Below are positions 37,809 to 47,958 of a stretch of DNA of 64,000 nucleotides, in pieces. Source of the stretch: Planctomycetota bacterium (GTDB lineage: Bacteria > Planctomycetota > Planctomycetia > Pirellulales > Lacipirellulaceae). The stretch is taken from contig JAADGV010000050.1 in NCBI GenBank assembly GCA_013152205.1, positions 57,321 through 121,320 on the forward strand. Reading direction: 5' to 3'. The number at the start of each line of letters is the position of its first letter. The stretch's first letter is position 1. The position numbers and the translations under genes were made by a program. The notes beneath the pieces are model-generated. The model ran no database searches, was not told the origin of the DNA, and saw only the letters and a list, made by a program, of their open reading frames with translations.

Positions 37809-38854
37809 TACTCATCGCGATCATTGTCGAAGTTAGCGACACTACTAACGCAGCGCCAGCCGAGAAGCCGGTGGGGGGCGCAGCGAAGCAGGTTGATTTG
37901 GGTCGGGGTGTGACTCTCGAACTGGTTTTTATTCCGTCTGGTGAATTCAAGATGGGGAGCACGCCCGCCGAGCGCGCTTGGGCCACTGGAATCGAAGGTG
38001 GCGCCACACCGGGGACGTCGCGTGAGTCATTCGAAGGCGAACAACCGCTAAAAATGCGAGTGAAAAACGGTTTCTGGATGGGGCGTACGGAAGTCAGCGT
38101 GGGGCAATTCAGGCGTTTCGTGGAAGAGAGCGGTTACGTGAGCGACGCGGAGAAACCGGGCGGCAGGACGCAGTGTTTTGATCCGGAGTGGACGATAACG
38201 GCAAAGGCACCGCCGCATCCTTGGAAGTCGATGGAAGGCAAGAGTTGGCGCGATCCGAATTTCGGATTCCCGTTGCGAGACAGCTATCCGGTCGTCTGCG
38301 TGAGCTGGAATGATGGGAGAGCTTTTTGCAAGTGGTTGACGAAGAAGGAACGCGAAGGGGGGCGGCTGCCTGAGGGTCTGGAATATCGCCTGCCTGCGGA
38401 AGCCGAGTGGGCCTACGCGTGTCGGGGCGGCCGCGAAAGCACCATCTATTGGTGGGGAAATGATCTCAAAGACGGCGAGGGTCGGTTGAACATTTCCGCG
38501 GTCGATTTTCTGCCGGGGCGGAACAAGATCTGGCCGCTGGCGAACGTGCCGTGGAGCGACGGTTTTGCCTTTGTGTCGCCGGTGGATCATTACGGCGAAA
38601 AAGGTCGGAACGGCTTTGGCCTGGCGGACATGTGTGGCGGGGTGTGGGAGATTGTCTTGGATCATTTTGATCCGAAAGGGGGCCATGAAGATGTGTATTT
38701 TGTAGACGCTAATCTGCGGCCCGTATGTCGCGGCGGCAACTATTTTGATGTGCCCGGCAATGCCCGCTGCGCCGTTCGTTTGGGGCTTGGGAGTCCCAGC
38801 TACTCAGACTCCCGTGACGGATTTAGGATATGTTTGGGCGTGCCGCGAGGCTGA
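37748..38854 (+). CDS. SUMF1/formylglycine-generating-enzyme-like protein
   Basis: GSTPAERAWA, FWMGRTEVSVGQFRRFVEESGYVSDAE, YRLPAEAEWAYACRGG, DMCGGVWEIVLDHF, CRGGNYFDVPGNARCAVR. Confidence 0.85.
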   Translation: MKGKHFVRFSNVICMFSSVVVLIAIIVEVSDTTNAAPAEKPVGGAAKQVDLGRGVTLELVFIPSGEFKMGSTPAERAWATGIEGGATPGTSRESFEGEQPLKMRVKNGFWMGRTEVSVGQFRRFVEESGYVSDAEKPGGRTQCFDPEWTITAKAPPHPWKSMEGKSWRDPNFGFPLRDSYPVVCVSWNDGRAFCKWLTKKEREGGRLPEGLEYRLPAEAEWAYACRGGRESTIYWWGNDLKDGEGRLNISAVDFLPGRNKIWPLANVPWSDGFAFVSPVDHYGEKGRNGFGLADMCGGVWEIVLDHFDPKGGHEDVYFVDANLRPVCRGGNYFDVPGNARCAVRLGLGSPSYSDSRDGFRICLGVPRG

Positions 38855-38904
38855 GTCTTTCGGCACGGATCGCTACTCAACCGGGCAAAGTCGACCGTTG
38901 GAAA

Positions 38905-41184
38905 TTACGGTTGCGATGGTTCGTCGCTCATTATGAATCGTAGCGTTCCGCCTTGGGAGATTTCGTCGTGCGTGAACCACCAGCGGTCTAGCGGCTTGCC
39001 GTTGAGTTCGACTCGCTCGACATAAACGCGATCGGGGGCGTAGTTGTCGGCGACGATTTCTAAGCGTTGGCTGCCGATCTTTACGATGGCCCGTTTCCAG
39101 AGCGGGCTGCCCAGTTCGTAGCGGTCGGTGCCGACCACCGGATAGAACCCGAGCGAACTGAAGACGTACCATGCCGAGAGCGTGCCGCCGTCGTCGTTGC
39201 CATCAAGCCCGATCGGGCCATCATCGTGTTTATGCTTGAGAATCCAACGCACCCATTTTTGCGTTAGATCGGGACGTCCTGCGGCGTTGAAGAGGTACGC
39301 GGCGTGAATATCGGGTTGATTTCCCTGCCAGTAGTAGCCGTTCGGCGTCATCCCGATGCGCGGGAACGAGCCGGCGAAAAACTTTTCCAGTTCCTCGACA
39401 AAATACTCTGGGCTGGAGAAAAGCGAGACCAGCCCGGCGGCATCGTGTGAGACGGCCCACCGCCATTGCAACGCGCTGCCCTCGACGTAATCGTCGGTGT
39501 ATTTGTGGCTGAAGTCGAAGTAGGTGAGCAACAGCGGCTTGAGCGGTGTTGAAAACTGGCCAGCCGCATCGCGTGCTTGGAAGTATTGCGTCTCGGGGTT
39601 CCACACGTTGCGATAAAACTGAGCGCGTTTTGCAAACAGTGCGGCATCGTCGTCGTGGCCAAGCGCGGCTGCCAACCGACCGATGGCTGCGTCGGTCGAG
39701 GCGTATTCTAGCGTTTTCGAGACAGCTCGAGTCATCGTGTCGGAGGGGCAGTAGCCGTATTTCACAAATTCGGCGATGTCTGGGCGAGTGGCGAACGACG
39801 ACTTGCTTGGCGCCGGTTGCAGGGCCGCTTTGCGCATTACGCGGTAAGCTGTCTCGACGTCGAAGTTGCGAATGCCCTTGAGATAGGCTTCTGCGATTAC
39901 GATTTCGGCGGGCGCACCAAACATCGAACCGGAGTAGCCAGCCCCGGCAGGCCAACGGGGGAGACTGCCGCCCTGCTCTGCCATCTTGACCAGCGAGACG
40001 ATCATGTCTCGATGACGATCAGGAGTGAGCAGCGTGAACAGCGGATGCGTGGTGCGAAACGTGTCCCACAGCGACATGTCGGTGTAATACTGAAAACCCT
40101 CGGCTTGGTGAACCTGCTGATCAAACCCCAGGTATTGCCCATTCACGTCGTTAAAAATCGTAGGCATGTTTAACGAGTGGTACAGGGCGGTGTAAAAAAT
40201 TCTCTGATCCGAAGCACTGCCGCCTTCGATCCGTGCAGTCGAGAGCAGTGCATTCCACTCGGCCTCGGCTGCCGTGCGTACGTCGTCGAAGCTGCGATCC
40301 GATAGTTCTGCTTCCAGGTTTTCGCGTGCATTTTCGATACTCACGTGCGACAACGCGACGGCCAATTCGATGGTCTGTTCTTGTTCGGTGCTGGCAAAAG
40401 TAAAATCGACGCCAACATCCTCGCCCGTGGCGACAGCGCGGCTATCGACGACACGATTGTCAGACCAGGTGGCAAAGCTTTTCCAGGGCTTACGAAAACG
40501 GGCTACGAAATAGACTTGCAGGCCGCCGTAGCGGCTCGAAAACGTGCCGCGGGTCCGCGCGGTGCCAGTGACTTCCGCTCGATCAGGAAACACATGCACT
40601 TCGCAGGCTTCGCTTTGTCCGTTGCCTAATGCGCTGCCTACGTCGATCAGAATCTTCGGCACCGCGCCGGCATCAAAACGATAGCGATGCAAACCCACTC
40701 GCTGGGTGGCTGTCAGCTCGGCCTTTAAGTTGAGTTTGGGCAGCGCGACTGAGTAGTAGCCCGGCGAGGCTGATTCCGTTTTGTGGTCGAATTTGGTGCG
40801 CATGCCGCGCCGTCGAACTTCTAGCGGCGTGTCGTTTGTGCCGAGCATCACGCGAAAGTGCCCGCCGTCGACTGCCCCGGTTCCGCAGAGCCGCGTATGG
40901 CTGAACCCAAGAATTAGAGGATCGTGGTAAAAATAACCGGACTTGTTAGCCGCCGTTATTCCGCCCCTTGAGATCGTATCGGGGCTTAGCCGCACCAAGC
41001 CGAACGGCGTGGTTGCTCCGGGAGAATTGTGGCCACACAAAAAGCGATTGCCTCCCGTGCTGATGAAGGGGTCGACCGCACGACTCGGATTTGATGTATC
41101 CAGGTCGTCACCACGCGAGCCAGAGACAACGAAGCCGAACACGACGATCGTTGCTGCGATCGTTAGAGAGCATTTTGTTGGCAT
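38905..41184 (-). CDS. Glycoside hydrolase family 92 (alpha-mannosidase-like)
   Basis: GGNRFLCGHNSPGATTPFGLVRLSPDT, YYTDMSLWDTFRTTHPLFTLLTPDR, GNDDGGTLSAWYVFSSLGFYPV. Confidence 0.92.
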   Translation of the reverse strand: MPTKCSLTIAATIVVFGFVVSGSRGDDLDTSNPSRAVDPFISTGGNRFLCGHNSPGATTPFGLVRLSPDTISRGGITAANKSGYFYHDPLILGFSHTRLCGTGAVDGGHFRVMLGTNDTPLEVRRRGMRTKFDHKTESASPGYYSVALPKLNLKAELTATQRVGLHRYRFDAGAVPKILIDVGSALGNGQSEACEVHVFPDRAEVTGTARTRGTFSSRYGGLQVYFVARFRKPWKSFATWSDNRVVDSRAVATGEDVGVDFTFASTEQEQTIELAVALSHVSIENARENLEAELSDRSFDDVRTAAEAEWNALLSTARIEGGSASDQRIFYTALYHSLNMPTIFNDVNGQYLGFDQQVHQAEGFQYYTDMSLWDTFRTTHPLFTLLTPDRHRDMIVSLVKMAEQGGSLPRWPAGAGYSGSMFGAPAEIVIAEAYLKGIRNFDVETAYRVMRKAALQPAPSKSSFATRPDIAEFVKYGYCPSDTMTRAVSKTLEYASTDAAIGRLAAALGHDDDAALFAKRAQFYRNVWNPETQYFQARDAAGQFSTPLKPLLLTYFDFSHKYTDDYVEGSALQWRWAVSHDAAGLVSLFSSPEYFVEELEKFFAGSFPRIGMTPNGYYWQGNQPDIHAAYLFNAAGRPDLTQKWVRWILKHKHDDGPIGLDGNDDGGTLSAWYVFSSLGFYPVVGTDRYELGSPLWKRAIVKIGSQRLEIVADNYAPDRVYVERVELNGKPLDRWWFTHDEISQGGTLRFIMSDEPSQP

Positions 41185-41223
41185 GATTCTCGCTCGGGTT
41201 CTGGCGTCGCCTCTCTTGGTGAG

Positions 41224-42177
41224 CTACACCGGCGAAACGAAGAGTCGGCTTACCGATTCGTTGCGGTGGATTCGCTTGACGGCTTCGCCTAGTAGAGGGG
41301 CGATCGAAAGGATTTTGGTGTGGGGCAAGATTTGGTCGGGGGACAGAGGTATCGAATCGGTGCAGACGATGCTGGCCAAGTTGGCTGCTTCGAGTCGTTC
41401 GACGGCTGGGCCGCAAAGTACGGCGTGGGAGGTGGCGACGTGGATTTCTCGGGCGCCTCGGTCGTGCAAGACTTTGGCCGCCCCGCAGATCGAGCCGGCG
41501 GTGCTGATCATGTCGTCGAACATCAGTACGATTTTGTCTTTGACCGGGGCGCCGATGACATTGGCTTGCACGGTTTCTTCGGCGCTGGTGCGACGTTTGT
41601 CGATGATGGCCACTTCGCCGCCGAGCCGTTTGACATGGCCCAACGAGCGTTTGATGCTACCTGCGTCGGGGCTGGCGATGACCAGGTCTTTGCTGGGGAT
41701 GTTTTGCTTGAGAAAATGCTCGTTGAGAACCGGGGCTGCGTAAAGGTGATCGACGGGGACATCGAAAAAGCCCTGGATTTGGGCTGCGTGGAGGTCCATC
41801 GTCAGCACGCGGTCGGCGCCTGCTCGGGCGATAAGGTTGGCCACCAGCTTGGCGGTGATGGGGACGCGGCCTTCGTCTTTGCGGTCTTGGCGGGCGTAGC
41901 CAAAATAAGGGATGACGGCTGTGACACGTTCGGCACTGGCTCGCTTGCAACTGTCGATCATCACCAGCAGTTGCATCAGGTTGTCGTTCACCGGCGGGCA
42001 GGTCGGCTGGATGAGGTAGACATCGCGGCCTCGGATATCCTCTTCGATCTTGCAAGAGATTTCGCTATCGGGAAAGGTGCCGAGCGAGATGTTGCCGAGC
42101 GGTACGCCAAGATACTTGGCAATGCGCTGGCCGAGTTCGGGATTGGCGTTGCCGCTGAAAAGCTTTAGGTCGGTCAT
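41224..42177 (-). CDS. prs: Ribose-phosphate pyrophosphokinase
   Basis: FSGNANPELGQRIAKYLG, QPTCPPVNDNLMQLLVMIDSCKRASAERVTAVIPYFGYARQDRK, VLTMDLHAAQIQGFF, VLMFDDMISTAGSI. Confidence 0.96.
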   Translation of the reverse strand: MTDLKLFSGNANPELGQRIAKYLGVPLGNISLGTFPDSEISCKIEEDIRGRDVYLIQPTCPPVNDNLMQLLVMIDSCKRASAERVTAVIPYFGYARQDRKDEGRVPITAKLVANLIARAGADRVLTMDLHAAQIQGFFDVPVDHLYAAPVLNEHFLKQNIPSKDLVIASPDAGSIKRSLGHVKRLGGEVAIIDKRRTSAEETVQANVIGAPVKDKIVLMFDDMISTAGSICGAAKVLHDRGAREIHVATSHAVLCGPAVERLEAANLASIVCTDSIPLSPDQILPHTKILSIAPLLGEAVKRIHRNESVSRLFVSPV

Positions 42178-42249
42178 GATTTTTTTGCTTGGCCCGTTTA
42201 TTGCATTGAAAAAAGTTAGGCTGACTCGCTTAGCTGTGGTGAGTTAGCA

Positions 42250-42388
42250 TTTAACCACAGAGACACGGAGGGCACGGAGAAAAATAGTCTTTAATTTCAA
42301 TCGAGAGAAAGACCTGATTCATCGTTCAAAAAAGCTCCGTGTTCTCGGTGGTGAATATTTATATTTCTTTTCAGTTTGAGTTCGTTAC
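42250..42388. repeat. Family A hairpin repeat
   Basis: aaccacagagacacggagggcacggag ... gctccgtgttctcggtggtg. Confidence 0.75.
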
Positions 42389-43141
42389 ACTTCGTTGTAG
42401 TTCGGCTTCGACTAGTTCTAGGTCGGCCATGCTGTTGATGCTCATGGCTTCGCAAGGTTGGAGTACGTTTTGTGCGATTACGGCTTTGCCAGCGGCTAGC
42501 ATCAGCCCGGGGCAGTCGGTGATGTAGTACTCGCCTTGGGCGTTGTTGTCGGTGAGTTGGTCGAAAGCGGCTAGTAAATCTTGGGCGTCGAAAACGTACA
42601 TGCTGACGTTGATCTCGTGGATTGCACGTTGGCTGTCGGTGGCGTCTTTTTCTTCGACAATTGCTTGGAACTCGCCAGCGGCGTCGCGTACGATGCGACC
42701 GTAGCCGGTGGGGTTTTCATTGTTGACGGTGCCGATGACACAGGCGGGGGATTGCTGTTGGAAGTATTCGAGTAGTTTGCGAACCGAGCTATCTTGCAGC
42801 ATCGGCGAGTCGCCAGCCACGACCAACACTGGGCCTTGATGGTCTTCAAGTTGCTTTCGGCACATCATCACGGCATGGCCTGTGCCGCGTTGTTCGAGTT
42901 GCTCGGCAAACTCGATGCCCGATTCGTTTTGTAGCTCGGCACGGACCAGATCGGCACGGTAGCCGACGACCGTTACGATTCGGTGGACTCCGGCGGCAGC
43001 GAGGGCGTCGGTGACGTAACGGAGCATGGGCCGGCCAGAGACGGGCACTAGCACCTTGGGCAGCTCGGACTCCATCCGAGTTCCTTTGCCAGCTGCGAGG
43101 ACGATCGCCATGGTGGGCGAGGAGGAATTTTGTGAGGTCAT
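42371..43141 (-). CDS. Sugar-phosphate nucleotidyltransferase resembling the GlmU N-terminal domain only
   Basis: MAIVLAAGKGTRMESELPKVLVPVSGRPMLRYV, QRGTGHAVMMCRKQL, VVAGDSPML; ends without a left-handed beta-helix acyltransferase domain. Confidence 0.8.
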   Translation of the reverse strand: MTSQNSSSPTMAIVLAAGKGTRMESELPKVLVPVSGRPMLRYVTDALAAAGVHRIVTVVGYRADLVRAELQNESGIEFAEQLEQRGTGHAVMMCRKQLEDHQGPVLVVAGDSPMLQDSSVRKLLEYFQQQSPACVIGTVNNENPTGYGRIVRDAAGEFQAIVEEKDATDSQRAIHEINVSMYVFDAQDLLAAFDQLTDNNAQGEYYITDCPGLMLAAGKAVIAQNVLQPCEAMSINSMADLELVEAELQRSVTNSN

Positions 43142-43184
43142 ACGCACATCTTGCCATGAAGTGGCGTGAGCTGCCAAGGGTGTA
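43115..43184 (-). promoter_or_regulatory. Inverted copy of the 70-bp element found upstream of rsmH
   Basis: Revcomp tacacccttggcagctcacgccacttcatggcaagatgtgcgtatgacctcacaaaattcctcctcgccc. Confidence 0.6.
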
Positions 43185-43189
43185 CGGTT

Positions 43190-43238
43190 TTTCCAGACTC
43201 GACCGCGGCTTCCGCTCGCGGCTAGGATGACTTTGCTT
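43190..43238. repeat. Family D half-repeat, copy 3
   Basis: gtttttccagactcgaccgcggcttccgctcgcggctaggatgactttgct. Confidence 0.7.
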
Positions 43239-43272
43239 GGGCCTCTTTCGCCGGGTCGCTAAAAGCGCTAAA

Positions 43273-44232
43273 ATGCTAGATTCGCTAAAATCACCGCCTT
43301 TGAGCGAAACCCGCCGACCGCGAAGCAAAGGAAAACCTGTCTTGCAAGATGCCATTCAAAAGGCCGACGTTCTGATCGAGGCGATGGGATGGATCCGCCA
43401 ATTTCGCGATAAGATCACCGTGATCAAGCTGGGGGGCAGCGTGATGGAAGACCCTGAGGCGTTGCGCCATCTGCTGGTCGACATCGTGTTTATGGAAACG
43501 GTCGGCATGCGACCGATTGTGGTACATGGCGGCGGGGCCGCGATCAGCCGTGAAATGGCGAAAGCAAAAATCGAGCCGAATTTTATTCAGGGACGTCGTT
43601 ACACCGATCAAGCGACGTTGGCGATTGTCGAGCGCGTGTTAGCCGGGACCATGAATGAGTCGCTTGCAACGCGGATCGAAGAGTTTGGCGGTCGAGCTAT
43701 GCCGTTGAACTTTTCGGGGATGAATAACAACGTGTTGTTTGGCGAACGGCTGAAGCTGGAAGATGGCGACGGGAAGCCTGTAGACTTGGGGTTTGTGGGC
43801 GACGTGACGCGAGTCGATCGCGAAACACTCGACAATCTGACGTACGCGGGACAGGTGCCGGTGATTCCGTCGATGTGTGAAACCGAAGCTGGCGAGCGGC
43901 TGAATGTGAATGCCGACACGGCAGCGACGGCGGTAGCCCAAGCTGTGGGTGCCGAAAAGTTGATTTTTTTGAGCGACGTGAATGGCGTGCGTCGGGATAA
44001 GGACGATGCCGACTCGTTGATACACTCGCTAGCAGCCGCCGATGCTCGGGGGCTGATCGCGGGCGGGCAAATCGAGTCGGGCATGATCCCCAAGGTGCAA
44101 GCCTGCCTCGATACGCTAAGCCGGGGGGTGGGCAAGGTACATATTATTGATGGCCGTCTGCGGCATTCGTTGCTGCTGGAAATTTATACTAATAAGGGTG
44201 TGGGAACCGAGATTGTCGGCGAACCTGGCTAG
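43273..44232 (+). CDS. argB: Acetylglutamate kinase
   Basis: [73 protein letters not shown]. Confidence 0.93.
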   Translation: MLDSLKSPPLSETRRPRSKGKPVLQDAIQKADVLIEAMGWIRQFRDKITVIKLGGSVMEDPEALRHLLVDIVFMETVGMRPIVVHGGGAAISREMAKAKIEPNFIQGRRYTDQATLAIVERVLAGTMNESLATRIEEFGGRAMPLNFSGMNNNVLFGERLKLEDGDGKPVDLGFVGDVTRVDRETLDNLTYAGQVPVIPSMCETEAGERLNVNADTAATAVAQAVGAEKLIFLSDVNGVRRDKDDADSLIHSLAAADARGLIAGGQIESGMIPKVQACLDTLSRGVGKVHIIDGRLRHSLLLEIYTNKGVGTEIVGEPG

Positions 44233-44345
44233 GGCCGACAATGTCATAGTGCTTTGTCAGCGATCCATCAATCCAACATGGTCAAAGCACTCGACGCATC
44301 CCGTGAGTTGCAGCTATTCAATCTTTCTCGAAGGAGTCGTAAGAC

Positions 44346-45560
44346 GTGAGCACTGCCGCAAATCCCAAAATGTCGGAAGATGTTGCCCAACTGTTCAAAG
44401 AGTATGTGATACCGAACTACGGACGGTATCCGCTTGCCCTGGTACGTGGCGAGGGCTCGCAGGTTTGGGACGATCAGGGGAACCGCTATCTGGACTTTTT
44501 TCCCGGTTGGGGCTGCAATCTTTTGGGACATTGCCCTGCGCCGGTGGTAAAAGCAGTACAAGAGCAGGTGGCTGAGCTGATTCATGTGCCGAACACCTGG
44601 CACATGGAGGCCCAAGGTCGTTGGGCGAAATTGCTGAGCGAACGCAGCTTTGGGGGGCAGGCTTTTTTCTGCAACTCGGGCGCCGAGGCGAACGAAGCGG
44701 CGATCAAGCTAGCGAGGCTCCACACGCCGGCGGGTCGTTATAAGATCATCACGTTTGAAGGAGGCTTTCATGGTCGTACCTTCGCGGCGGTGACCGCCAC
44801 GGCTCAGCCTAAGTATCACGAAGATATTGGTCCGATGTTGCCAGGGTTCGTTTATGCCCCGTTTGGCGACTTGGAAGCTGTGCGAGAGAAGATCGACGAC
44901 GAAACGGCTGCGATCATGGTCGAGCCGATCCAGGGCGAAGGGGGCATACGGTTGCCGCCGGAAGGTTTCTTGCAGGGCCTACGGCAACTGGCCGACGAGC
45001 ATGGGTTGCTGTTGATCTTTGACGAGGTGCAAACCGGTTGTGGTCGGACGGGCAAGTGGTTTGCGCATCAACATTTTGGCGTCGAGCCAGACATCATGAC
45101 GTTGGCGAAGGCTTTGTGCGGCGGAGTGGCGGGGGCGGCGATGTTGGCGACCAAGGAGGTGGCCCTAAGCCTGCGGCCCGGGATGCACGCCGCCACTTAT
45201 GGTGGAAACCCATTGGCCGCACGAGCCGGCATTGCCACGATCGAGATGATCGAAGAGCAAGGTCTGCTAGCGCGTGGCGAGCAACTGGCGGAAGGTTTTC
45301 GAGAGCGGCTTTCGCCGCTGGTCGACGAGCTGCCGTTTGTTACCGACCTGCGAATTTGCGGCTTGATGATTGGTATTGAACTGAGCGTGGATGCAACCGC
45401 CGTGGTCCAGCAGTGCATGGATAAGGGTTTGTTGGTGAACTGCACACAAGGCAAAGTCGTTCGGTTGTTGCCTGCGCTGACACTCACCGACGAAGAGCTA
45501 GCCGCGGGTTGCGACATTTTGACAAGCGTATTGCGAGATTACACATGCGACATCTCCTGA
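44346..45560 (+). CDS. argD: Acetylornithine/aspartate aminotransferase family
   Basis: [75 protein letters not shown]. Confidence 0.93.
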   Translation: MSTAANPKMSEDVAQLFKEYVIPNYGRYPLALVRGEGSQVWDDQGNRYLDFFPGWGCNLLGHCPAPVVKAVQEQVAELIHVPNTWHMEAQGRWAKLLSERSFGGQAFFCNSGAEANEAAIKLARLHTPAGRYKIITFEGGFHGRTFAAVTATAQPKYHEDIGPMLPGFVYAPFGDLEAVREKIDDETAAIMVEPIQGEGGIRLPPEGFLQGLRQLADEHGLLLIFDEVQTGCGRTGKWFAHQHFGVEPDIMTLAKALCGGVAGAAMLATKEVALSLRPGMHAATYGGNPLAARAGIATIEMIEEQGLLARGEQLAEGFRERLSPLVDELPFVTDLRICGLMIGIELSVDATAVVQQCMDKGLLVNCTQGKVVRLLPALTLTDEELAAGCDILTSVLRDYTCDIS

Positions 45561-46462
45561 CCCTGAATGACGTAACGTCGGATGAAATTCGGCGGATATT
45601 TGCGTTGACTGAGGATCTCAAGGAAAAATTCCTGCAAGGCATTCGCGAGCCGTTGTTCCCGGGCCGTGTGATGGCGCTGGTGTTCGAAAAACAATCGTTG
45701 CGAACTCGCGTGAGCTTTCAGGCAGGCATGGCCCACATGGGTGGCAGTAGCATGATGCTGGGAGCCGACGTTGGCTTTGGCAAGCGAGAGCGGGTCGACG
45801 ATTTTACGCGCGTGCTGTGCGAATTTGTGGATGTGATCGTCATGCGTTGCAAACACCACGAGACGGTCGAGCAGGTCGCCAAGTATGCCACTTGCCCGGT
45901 GGTAAACGGTTTGACCGATCAAGCTCACCCCTGCCAGGCGCTGGCGGATTTGTTCACGATTCAAGAACATTACGGTTCGCTGGAAGGTACCAAGTTGGCT
46001 TGGGTAGGCGATGCGAATAATGTCGCGACAAGCTTAGCGATTGGCTGCGGCCGACTGGGCGTCGAATTTTCGATTGCCTCGCCGAAGGGGTATCAGTTTT
46101 CGAGTGAGTTTTTAGATTCGTTGCACGCGCAGTGCCCCGACTTGAAATTTACCGCGACCGAAGACCCCTTCGAGGCGGTACAAAACGCATCGGCCATTTA
46201 TACGGACGTGTGGGCAAGCATGGGGCAGGAGGGCGAACAAGAACAGCGGCGCCGAGACTTTGCTGACTATCAGGTGAACCAGAAATTGATGGATGCAGCC
46301 CCCAGCGAGGCGCTGTTTATGCACTGCCTGCCTGCCAAACGGGGCGAAGAAGTGACCGACGAGGTACTCGATGGGCCGAACAGCGCAGTGGTCCAACAAG
46401 CAGGCAATCGCATGCACGCCCAGAAGGGTGTCCTTGCTTGGCTGTTAGGTGCTCAGAGCTAG
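45545..46462 (+). CDS. argF: Ornithine carbamoyltransferase
   Basis: [59 protein letters not shown]; overlaps argD end. Confidence 0.95.
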   Translation: MRHLLTLNDVTSDEIRRIFALTEDLKEKFLQGIREPLFPGRVMALVFEKQSLRTRVSFQAGMAHMGGSSMMLGADVGFGKRERVDDFTRVLCEFVDVIVMRCKHHETVEQVAKYATCPVVNGLTDQAHPCQALADLFTIQEHYGSLEGTKLAWVGDANNVATSLAIGCGRLGVEFSIASPKGYQFSSEFLDSLHAQCPDLKFTATEDPFEAVQNASAIYTDVWASMGQEGEQEQRRRDFADYQVNQKLMDAAPSEALFMHCLPAKRGEEVTDEVLDGPNSAVVQQAGNRMHAQKGVLAWLLGAQS

Positions 46463-46621
46463 TCTGCCGTTTTCGCCATCATTTTACTATCCAGGACTCT
46501 GGGGTATTCGCCTTATTTTAAGTACTTCCTCCTTGCCCCTATCTGGAACGACTGCGTGTATCTTACCAACCATTTTTGCCTCCTTGCCCAGCAAGCCGCA
46601 CCGCTCGAGACGATACCGCCC

Positions 46622-46873
46622 ACTACGCGTGCAGCCGCCTACATGGCGTTGATCGGAATCCTGCTACTCGGATTGCTGCTGATAGTTATCATTTTGCTGG
46701 GCGGACATTGGGTGCGCCGCTGGGGTTCGTATCGCCGCGGCCCTGCCGTCCCCGCCGATTTCATCCCAGACGCCCAGCAGCCAAGCAAGTCGCCCGACCA
46801 AAACCTCAAACAACCCGCCGACGACCGAAGTTGCTCTGATACCATCCGCCCCGACGATACGATTGTCTCGTAG
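46622..46873 (+). CDS. Small single-TM hypothetical protein
   Basis: IGILLLGLLLIVIILLGGHWVRRWG; start codon and approximate left boundary uncertain. Confidence 0.35.
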   Translation, partial: TTRAAAYMALIGILLLGLLLIVIILLGGHWVRRWGSYRRGPAVPADFIPDAQQPSKSPDQNLKQPADDRSCSDTIRPDDTIVS

Positions 46874-46888
46874 AGCAAGAGACTACTT

Positions 46889-47055
46889 ACTCAAACTGAA
46901 AACAAGAAAGAAATTTCACCACGGAGTCACGGGGAACACGGAGTATTTTGAATCAAAAGAACGCCGAATCATACCCTACTTCAAATTGGACTTTGAGACT
47001 ATTTTCTCAGTGTCCTCCGTGACTCTGTGGTTATCTCTTTTTCGCTTTGAGTAAA
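46889..47055. repeat. Family A long hairpin repeat
   Basis: accacggagtcacggggaacacggag ... ctcagtgtcctccgtgactctgtggt. Confidence 0.85.
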
Positions 47056-47120
47056 ATTCATCCTATCTTTCGTCGTGTTCGTTGTGTCGTCGTGGTTCAA
47101 TCTTGCGAAGTAGTATTCGT

Positions 47121-47498
47121 ATGTCGTTCAATTTCCCCAAGTCAGCCAAGCTGCTAAAAACTTCGGAGTTCGATCGCGTATTCAGCGCTCGTTCGTCGGC
47201 TGCGAACCGGTTGATTATTGTCCACGCAGCCCGCAGCCCATGCGAACAACCTCGACTTGGCCTCACCGTGTCGCGCAAGTGCGGCAACGCAGTGGTCCGC
47301 AATCGTTGGAAGCGATCGATCCGAGAGGCATTTCGTTTGGTGCAGCACGAACTGCCTCGACATTTCGACTTCGTCGTAATCCCCAAAAGAGGAGCCACAC
47401 CAAACGTAGCCGATCTACAAGAATCGCTACTCAAGCTGACAAAAAAAATCGCCGCCCGACAATCTGCTACCAATGCCAGCAAGAAAGCCGAGCGATGA
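47121..47498 (+). CDS. rnpA: Ribonuclease P protein component
   Basis: FPKSAKLLKTSEFDRVFSARSS, RLGLTVSRKCGNAVVRNRWKRSIREAFR. Confidence 0.9.
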   Translation: MSFNFPKSAKLLKTSEFDRVFSARSSAANRLIIVHAARSPCEQPRLGLTVSRKCGNAVVRNRWKRSIREAFRLVQHELPRHFDFVVIPKRGATPNVADLQESLLKLTKKIAARQSATNASKKAER

Positions 47499-47734
47499 GA
47501 TTCCTCTGGCAAGCTTGCAACTCGCTTCCCAGTTTGGTGCTGATCGGCGCCGTGCGGTGCTATCAACTGCTCATAAGCCCCCTGCTCGGCCCCAGATGCC
47601 GATTCTATCCCAGTTGCAGCACCTATTTCATTGCCTCCATAAGCAAATACGGAGCGATACGCGGCAGCCTCAAGGGTTTGAGGCGAATTACCCGCTGCCA
47701 CCCCTGGAACCCAGGCGGCTACGACCCGCCCTAG
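47495..47734 (+). CDS. yidD: Membrane protein insertion efficiency factor
   Basis: RCYQLLISPLLGPRCRFYPSCSTYFIASISKYGAIRGSLKGLRRITRCHPWNPGGYDPP; ATGA overlap with rnpA. Confidence 0.95.
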   Translation: MRFLWQACNSLPSLVLIGAVRCYQLLISPLLGPRCRFYPSCSTYFIASISKYGAIRGSLKGLRRITRCHPWNPGGYDPP

Positions 47735-47756
47735 ACCAGGACGATTGCAAAGCCAT

Positions 47757-47862
47757 GCTAGCCGCAGGCGGAAGCCGCGGTCGAATCTGAAAAAACTGCG
47801 GCTTCCGCACGCAGCTCCTACAGAACGGCTACTACGGAATCAGTGACTTTGCAATCGTCCTG
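47757..47862. repeat. Family D hairpin repeat, copy 4
   Basis: gctagccgcaggcggaagccgcggtcgaatctgaaaaaactgcggcttccgcacgcagct ... gaatcagtgactttgcaatcgtcc. Confidence 0.85.
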
Positions 47863-47958
47863 GCCCTGTCGCAGCCTGTCTTGACCACGATTCACAGTGT
47901 TTCTAAGCTTCCGCCCCCCTTCTCTTCTTCTATCCCCTTGTTTGGGCGGCTGAGGCGT

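Noticed and set aside
41320-42168. 282-aa ORF antisense to prs
   Set aside because: Shadow frame of a clear prs gene; no domain signature.
46889-47120. rpmH upstream of rnpA
   Set aside because: No L34-like ORF found; the space is occupied by a family A hairpin.
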